A stretch of 64,000 nt of DNA from Absicoccus porci (lineage in GTDB: Bacteria; Bacillota_I; Bacilli_A; Erysipelotrichales; Erysipelotrichaceae), in contig NZ_RJQC01000004.1 in NCBI RefSeq assembly GCF_003725415.1, forward strand, positions 100,305 to 164,304, written 5' to 3'. Of this stretch, positions 62,598-64,000 are shown in pieces; positions within the stretch are counted from its first letter, which is position 1, and each line of letters opens with the position of its first letter. A program made the translations under genes and the position numbers. The notes under the pieces were generated by a model, which worked only from the letters and a program-made list of their open reading frames with translations, was not told where the DNA came from and ran no database searches.

Positions 62598-63985
62598 TCA
62601 AATTAGTCCCAGACTTTGCCTGTACTCCATAGGGCTCAAATAACCCAACGATGCTTTTATTCTTTTGGTATTGTACCATATGATATAATCATTGATAATC
62701 TCTACAAACGTTTCAATTGTTACACCAACAAAATTTCGGCCATAAAACATCTCATTCTTCATCCTGCCAAAGAATCCTTCACATGCCGAATTATCCGGTG
62801 AGCAACCTTTCTTAGACATGCTTCTGGTATATCCATACTTATTCATTCTATTAATCCATCCAGGCCATCGGTAATGACACCCCCCCGATCGCTATGAACT
62901 ATTGGTTTCTCATCTTCTTTTAGCTTAGAATGATAATCATCCAACATGCTATTGACCAAATCTGCATTAGGGTTGGTACTTACTGTACAACTTGATATCA
63001 TTCCATCAAAACAGTCTACTATTGGTGAAAGATATACTTTTCCTGCAGGTATTGAGAATTCTGTGATATCTGTCAGCACCTTTTCATTGGGTTTTTCTGA
63101 ATGAAAATCTCTATTGATAATATTCTCTGCCGCTTCACTTATTTCTCCTTGATAGGAGCTATACTTCTTGTGTTTTCTGACTTTTACTACTAGATTATTA
63201 TCTTTCATGATTTGTCTTACTATTTTTTCAGATACAATGATATTATCTTTTCTCAGTAGTGAATGGATCCTTCTATAACCGTATCTTTCCTTGTTTTCTT
63301 TGAATAATTTAATAATTTTTACCTTTATTGCCTCATATTTATAAGGTGATTGCTGTATCTTGTGCTGATAAAAGTAACTGCTCTTGGATATCTGAAGTTT
63401 TGCAAGAAGCAGGGACAATGCATATTTATTCCTTAGGGCATCGATTATCATTGTCTTCTCTGCGTTTTTCAGTCTTAACAGATCGATGCCCTGATCTTTT
63501 TTTAATATTTCTATTGTCTGTCTTAATATATCGTTTTCTAGCTCCAGATCTCTTATCTTAGCTGCCAGTTCAATATTATTATCGGAACCCTTATCAGCAT
63601 CTTCATTAACGATCAAAGTTCCTCTTGGCAAATCTTTCTTTTTATTCATTATCGCCGCTGCACCTCCAGATAAATACAGCTTTCTCCAACTATAAATACT
63701 CGTCCTTGAATATCCGTATTCTTCTGATATTGATTTTATGTCTTCTCCTTCTTCAAAGCAACGGTGAAGTATTTCAAGTTTTATTTCTAATGATGGATGA
63801 CGCCTGTGCCCTGGTGAATCTGTAGCATCATATTTCTTGCGTTTCTTTTCGATATCTCGATTCTTGATCCAAGTATACATATTTTGTCTGCTTGGATATC
63901 CGAGTTTATGAATTACCTTAGCTATCGATCCAGTTTCATCATACAATTGAAGTGCTTTCTTTTTCTCTTCCTCCGTAAACGACAT
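62598..63985 (-). pseudogene. IS3-family transposase, frameshifted at a G7 run
   Basis: One ORF starting at ATG 63983-63985 encodes the OrfA-type helix-turn-helix (SFTEEEKKKALQLYDETGSI, ISEEYGYSRTSIYSW) fused to the OrfB/rve domain (RYGYRRIHSLLRK, EKVLTDITEF, SPIVDCFDGMISS). It runs to HSDRG at seven G residues (62880-62886 as C on the plus strand), then leaves frame. The normal continuation, CHYRWPGWINRMNKYGYTRS, followed by the catalytic-Glu segment DNSACEGFFGRMKNEM and the C-terminus, lies in another frame to 62598. Five G would restore it. The left inverted repeat is beyond the window. Confidence 0.85.
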
Positions 63986-64000
63986 TTTTCTTCCTCCCTG

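Overview
The window looks like a chromosomal segment of a low-GC Gram-positive bacterium, most likely of the Erysipelotrichia. Reasons: Firmicutes-type gene sets and Shine-Dalgarno sites, a NadD-YqeK fusion, a DnaD/Nth/TseB-like block, YqeH-YhbY-RsfS ribosome assembly genes, and a cell-wall precursor operon whose racemase and ligase resemble the VanT/VanG types described in this class. The taxonomic call is inference; no rRNA is present.

Region by region. 1-3.06 kb (minus strand): the 5' part of an alanine/sodium symporter, KptA, a D-2-hydroxyacid dehydrogenase and a flavoprotein-ferredoxin fusion. 3.1-3.7 kb: a YefM/YoeB-type toxin-antitoxin pair whose toxin is out of frame at an A7 tract. 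3.7-5 kb: a fluoride riboswitch and a CLC-F fluoride exporter. 5-9.1 kb: an AMMECR1/radical-SAM pair, then MarR-MATE. 9.2-20.1 kb (mostly minus strand): a PLP enzyme with an apparent AUU start, GNAT, Pta, PhoU-PhoP-PhoR, FolC, uracil-DNA glycosylase (plus strand), UvrB and a CtpA protease. 20.1-26 kb: a tetrapyrrole (siroheme/cobalamin/heme precursor) operon, hemA-sirC-hemC-cobA/hemD-hemB-hemL, in which every gene except hemL carries at least one disabling lesion. 26-39.2 kb: a membrane LuxR regulator, small metabolic genes, two tandem tRNA-Ala/tRNA-Ile pairs, rubrerythrin, glycerate kinase, CoaBC-CoaX, TrxB and MurB. MurB is preceded by a structured leader with a terminator/antiterminator arrangement.

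39.5-51.4 kb is one 14-gene minus-strand operon, murF-ddl(VanG-like)-alr(VanT-like)-acyltransferase-FAD oxidoreductase-yqeH-yhbY-nadD/yqeK-rsfS-methyltransferase-mtnN-tseB-like-dnaD-nth, with gaps under 25 bp or overlaps throughout. The racemase and the membrane acyltransferase together look like a split VanT, and the racemase has Asn where alanine racemases have the active-site Tyr. This suggests D-Ser production and a possible intrinsic D-Ala-D-Ser peptidoglycan route.

51.5-57.7 kb: HIT protein, a broken Gdx/SugE guanidinium exporter under a riboswitch-like leader, a phosphodiesterase, a histidine phosphatase, an old-yellow-enzyme family reductase with a divergent TetR, and small accessory genes. 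57.65-64 kb is an AT-rich restriction-modification island (C5-cytosine methylase, Mrr/AspBHI-like endonuclease, Vsr, Sau3AI/MutH-like endonuclease) bracketed by inverted copies of the 3' end of one IS3-family element. The right-hand copy is nearly complete, but its transposase is frameshifted at a G7 run.
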